A stretch of DNA of 7,864 nucleotides. Origin: Thermoplasmatota archaeon (GTDB lineage: Archaea; Thermoplasmatota; E2; DHVEG-1). A program made the translations under genes and the position numbers. Shown here one piece after another: positions 6,437 to 7,864 of this stretch (position 1 is the stretch's first letter; every line of letters starts with the position of its first letter). Under the pieces are notes generated by a model. The model had not been told where the DNA came from. It worked only from the letters and a program-made list of their open reading frames with translations, and searched no databases. The stretch lies in NCBI GenBank assembly GCA_016930995.1, contig JAFGFQ010000078.1, forward strand, positions 1-7,864, read 5' to 3'.

Positions 6437-7375
6437 TCATTTTGATGATTTGAATTTATACTGTTGCATCAGCACAGAAGCAATATAATGAATTATCGTT
6501 TCATCGTTGCCCTTATCGCCGTCCTCAATTGCTTCGTAGTAATGGATTTTATCCCTCAGCTCCACATAGAACATGGGAAATTTGTTTTTCATCAGTATCC
6601 AATTCATAACAACTCTTGATGTTCTTCCGTTCCCATCAGAAAAGGGATGAAGTCGCACCAATTTATTATGCAGGATCGCACCTAACTCAATCGGGTGTAA
6701 CTTTTTCCTCTCGCCATAATACCATTGGAATATTTTCCTCGTTTCTTCCCTAATTTTTTTATGAGATGGGGGAATCCAATCCGAACCAGAAATTCTCACA
6801 TCATGATCTCTATATGTACCAACAATATTACAGTTCGTGTTCTTAGTGAGTAATCCATGTATTTTAAGTAAGAACTTTTGGTTGAATTCTCCGGTATATT
6901 TTTTCATAAATTCATAACAGTCTTTAGAGTTTATTGTTTCATTGTAATCGTTAGGAATTGCACCAGCAGGGATGATGTTTTCCGTGAGAATCATGCTTGT
7001 TTCTCGAAGGCTCAGTCGATTACCTTCAATAGCGTTTGTATTGTACGTGAATCGGACGATAAAATCTTCTTCGTATTTTTTTATCTCATCTGCGTTTAAC
7101 TTACCATACCATTTGTGATATACTTCTTTTAAATCTTGTAGCTTCTCTGCTTCTGTGTCCTTCAAATATTTATATTGAGACGCAGGTTTTGCAACCCCTT
7201 TTTTTATTGCATCTGCTTCAATCTCGGCGATTGCTTGTGTTGTCTGATTTTTAGATGGTGGTTTGCTACCAATATATTTTCTTATCTTCTTCCATTTTTT
7301 ACCACTCAACCTAAAATTCTTTGTAATGTAATAATACGTTTTTCCTTTCCGTTCGATTTTTTCTAAATAAGCCAT
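6437..7375 (-). CDS. Fic family protein (class II, N-terminal inhibitory helix)
   Basis: A 312-residue Fic enzyme; the family transfers AMP or related phosphate-containing groups to target hydroxyls. The active-site motif is HPFSDGNGR (residues 243-251), with catalytic His243, metal-binding Asp247 and Asn249, and Arg251. The inhibitory motif [S/T]xxxE[G/N] is present as TNAIEG (113-118), with Glu117 positioned to block ATP gamma-phosphate binding. Because it precedes the Fic core, this is class II, self-inhibited and needing no separate antitoxin. The flap region around GTYRDHDVRISGSDWIPP (186-203) is also typical. An N-terminal head of about 70 residues (KTYYYITKNFR, KKWKKIRKYIG) is very basic and of unknown role. 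The TATA-like box 26 bases before the ATG suggests a leaderless mRNA. No Doc/Phd partner lies next to it. Confidence 0.93.
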   Translation of the reverse strand: MAYLEKIERKGKTYYYITKNFRLSGKKWKKIRKYIGSKPPSKNQTTQAIAEIEADAIKKGVAKPASQYKYLKDTEAEKLQDLKEVYHKWYGKLNADEIKKYEEDFIVRFTYNTNAIEGNRLSLRETSMILTENIIPAGAIPNDYNETINSKDCYEFMKKYTGEFNQKFLLKIHGLLTKNTNCNIVGTYRDHDVRISGSDWIPPSHKKIREETRKIFQWYYGERKKLHPIELGAILHNKLVRLHPFSDGNGRTSRVVMNWILMKNKFPMFYVELRDKIHYYEAIEDGDKGNDETIIHYIASVLMQQYKFKSSK

Positions 7376-7380
7376 ACGTT

Positions 7381-7510
7381 ATGTATGGGCACAATTACAT
7401 ATAAAGTTATCTATTTTTGTTAATGAATGTGCCCATACAAAATGATTTTGTTACAAGGGCACAGATGAAAACAATAAAAGATTTTTTTGTTCATTATTGT
7501 GCCCTTACAT
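7381..7510. repeat. Four alternating copies of a GTAWGGGCACA motif (two tandem inverted-repeat units)
   Basis: Copy 1 (+, 7381-7395, ATGTATGGGCACAAT) and copy 2 (-, 7426-7440) form a 12-base perfect inverted repeat TGTATGGGCACA/TGTGCCCATACA. Copy 3 (+, 7455-7463, AAGGGCACA) and copy 4 (-, 7496-7510) form a second inverted repeat of 9 bases. Copy 4, read on the minus strand, matches copy 1 at 14 of 15 positions. GGGC-to-GCCC distance is 44 bases in both pairs, and the pairs are offset by exactly 70 bases. The sequence between motifs is much less alike. This suggests protein-binding sites (an operator array for fic) or remnants of a small element with terminal inverted repeats. No coding ORF here is convincing. 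The whole gap 7376-7731 otherwise holds only the hairpin-T run and repeat copy B described separately. Confidence 0.75.
7397..7406 (-). promoter_or_regulatory. Predicted core promoter of fic
   Basis: On the minus strand CTTTATATGT contains a TATA-like TTTATATG centred about 26 bases upstream of the fic ATG (7375), the spacing expected for a leaderless archaeal gene. No Shine-Dalgarno lies between. The box sits between two inverted copies of a GGGCACA motif, at 7381-7395 and 7426-7440, a layout that would let a bound protein exclude TBP/TFB or RNA polymerase. The same AT block read on the plus strand (TATAAAG, 7400-7406) could fire rightwards. Confidence 0.5.
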
Positions 7511-7546
7511 TATCCGTGGTGTTATTCATCAAAAATAAATACTTTT

Positions 7547-7568
7547 CGAGCACATGCTCGTTTTTTTT
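7547..7568 (+). terminator. Hairpin plus T8, intrinsic-terminator-like
   Basis: CGAGC (7547-7551) pairs with GCTCG (7556-7560) around an ACAT loop and is followed at once by eight T residues (7561-7568). The arrangement works only on the plus strand. No supported gene is transcribed rightwards into it, so it either ends an unannotated short RNA starting in the 7400-7430 region or is fortuitous in AT-rich DNA. In archaea the T run is the more important part of a terminator. Confidence 0.5.
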
Positions 7569-7642
7569 CCAGCAACAGAAGAAAAAGCGGTTTCTTACGA
7601 ATTTTTCGGTTGTTTCCAACAAGAGAAAAAAATAAAATAATG

Positions 7643-7681
7643 TTCCTGTTGGGATTTGGTATCCATGAGTACAAATCCCCA
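7643..7681. repeat. Hairpin repeat, copy B (upstream of fic)
   Basis: Second copy of the element at 6371-6409, in the same orientation and 1272 bases away. It contains the perfect 8-base inverted repeat GGGATTTG (7651-7658) / CAAATCCC (7672-7679). With the same bulged-G fold as copy A, GGGATTT pairs with AAATCCC and GTAT with GTAC around a CCATGA loop. Seven differences from copy A in the 29-base core are all transitions: three lie in the loop, three keep a pair (G-C versus G-U types), and one opens the loop-closing pair. It sits in non-coding DNA between fic and the PIN gene. Confidence 0.65.
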
Positions 7682-7731
7682 TAAATTACCTTATAAAATA
7701 TATCATATTTTTTTTGCTCTTTTAATCATTT

Positions 7732-7863
7732 TTATTTGTTTATAAGTAAATCTAATAATTCTCGAGGAGAGAAAACTTCTACTTTTGTTTGTCTTTTCAA
7801 GCCTTTATCTCCCGAGAAAATAGGACACTTGTATGTTAGTGCAAGTGCGAGATATGGCGAATC
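7732..7863 (-). CDS. PIN-domain (VapC-like) protein, C-terminal fragment, cut by right window edge
   Basis: The minus strand is open from the right edge to a TAA at 7732-7734, giving 43 codons. The sequence begins D-S-P-Y-L-A-L-A-L and continues through CPIFSGDKGLK to V-E-V-F-S-P-R-E-L-L-D-L-L. This is the standard end of a PIN domain: an acidic residue before a helix (D1 of the fragment), a second acidic residue in the S-G-D-K-G-L turn (D19), then a last strand and a terminal helix containing E-L-L. PIN proteins are Mg-dependent ribonucleases and commonly the toxin half of VapBC pairs. The N-terminal catalytic Asp and any antitoxin gene lie outside the window, so whether this is a toxin or a stand-alone nuclease cannot be decided. 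Confidence 0.8.
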   Translation of the reverse strand, partial: DSPYLALALTYKCPIFSGDKGLKRQTKVEVFSPRELLDLLINK

Positions 7864-7864
7864 T

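Noticed and set aside
7381..7510. CRISPR-like array
   Set aside because: Only four short motifs in alternating orientation; CRISPR repeats are longer, all in one orientation, and have uniform spacers. No cas gene is present.
7417..7684. Plus-strand and minus-strand ORFs of 62-72 codons across the repeat region
   Set aside because: Low-complexity Phe/Lys-rich translations that run through the inverted repeats and the hairpin-T8, with no ribosome-binding site and no recognisable family.

Overview
This window reads as archaeal chromosome, probably from a euryarchaeal or Thermoplasmatota-like lineage; that placement is an inference. The evidence is the gene repertoire (COG0731-type radical SAM protein, DUF488, DtxR/MntR-like regulator, GHGVP-type ClC with CBS domains) and the promoters. 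Several genes have TATA-like boxes 25-30 bases before the start codon and almost no leader, as in leaderless archaeal mRNAs. The DNA is moderately AT-rich overall and clearly more AT-rich in the last 500 bases.

Positions 1-2644 (+) hold a compact four-gene run: a metallo-beta-lactamase-fold hydrolase cut by the left edge, a DUF488 protein, a class I SAM methyltransferase and a radical SAM protein. The last three are joined by ATGA start/stop overlaps and are almost certainly co-transcribed. They may act in one pathway, but no substrate can be read from the sequence. A DtxR/MntR-family metal-responsive repressor follows at 2694-3170 (+), with a palindrome at its predicted transcription start. 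Its metal ligands mix the MntR and DtxR patterns. A possible 44-codon ORF trails it.

Positions 3284-5071 (-) encode a ClC chloride channel/transporter with two C-terminal CBS domains, convergent with the regulator. Across an intergenic gap, 5418-6362 (+) encodes a secreted lipoprotein esterase of the LpqC/feruloyl-esterase type with a complete Ser-Asp-His triad.

The right end looks accessory. It holds a class II Fic enzyme (6437-7375, -), a non-coding AT-rich stretch (7376-7731), and the C-terminal 43 codons of a PIN-domain (VapC-like) protein entering from the right edge (-). Two non-coding structures stand out. First, four copies of a GTAWGGGCACA motif alternate in orientation at exact 44/26/44-base spacing and surround the fic core promoter. 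Second, a roughly 30-nt hairpin element is present in two diverged direct copies 1272 bases apart that bracket fic; most differences between the copies fall in the loop or preserve pairing. A plus-strand hairpin followed by eight T residues at 7547-7568 has no annotated gene upstream and may end a small RNA.
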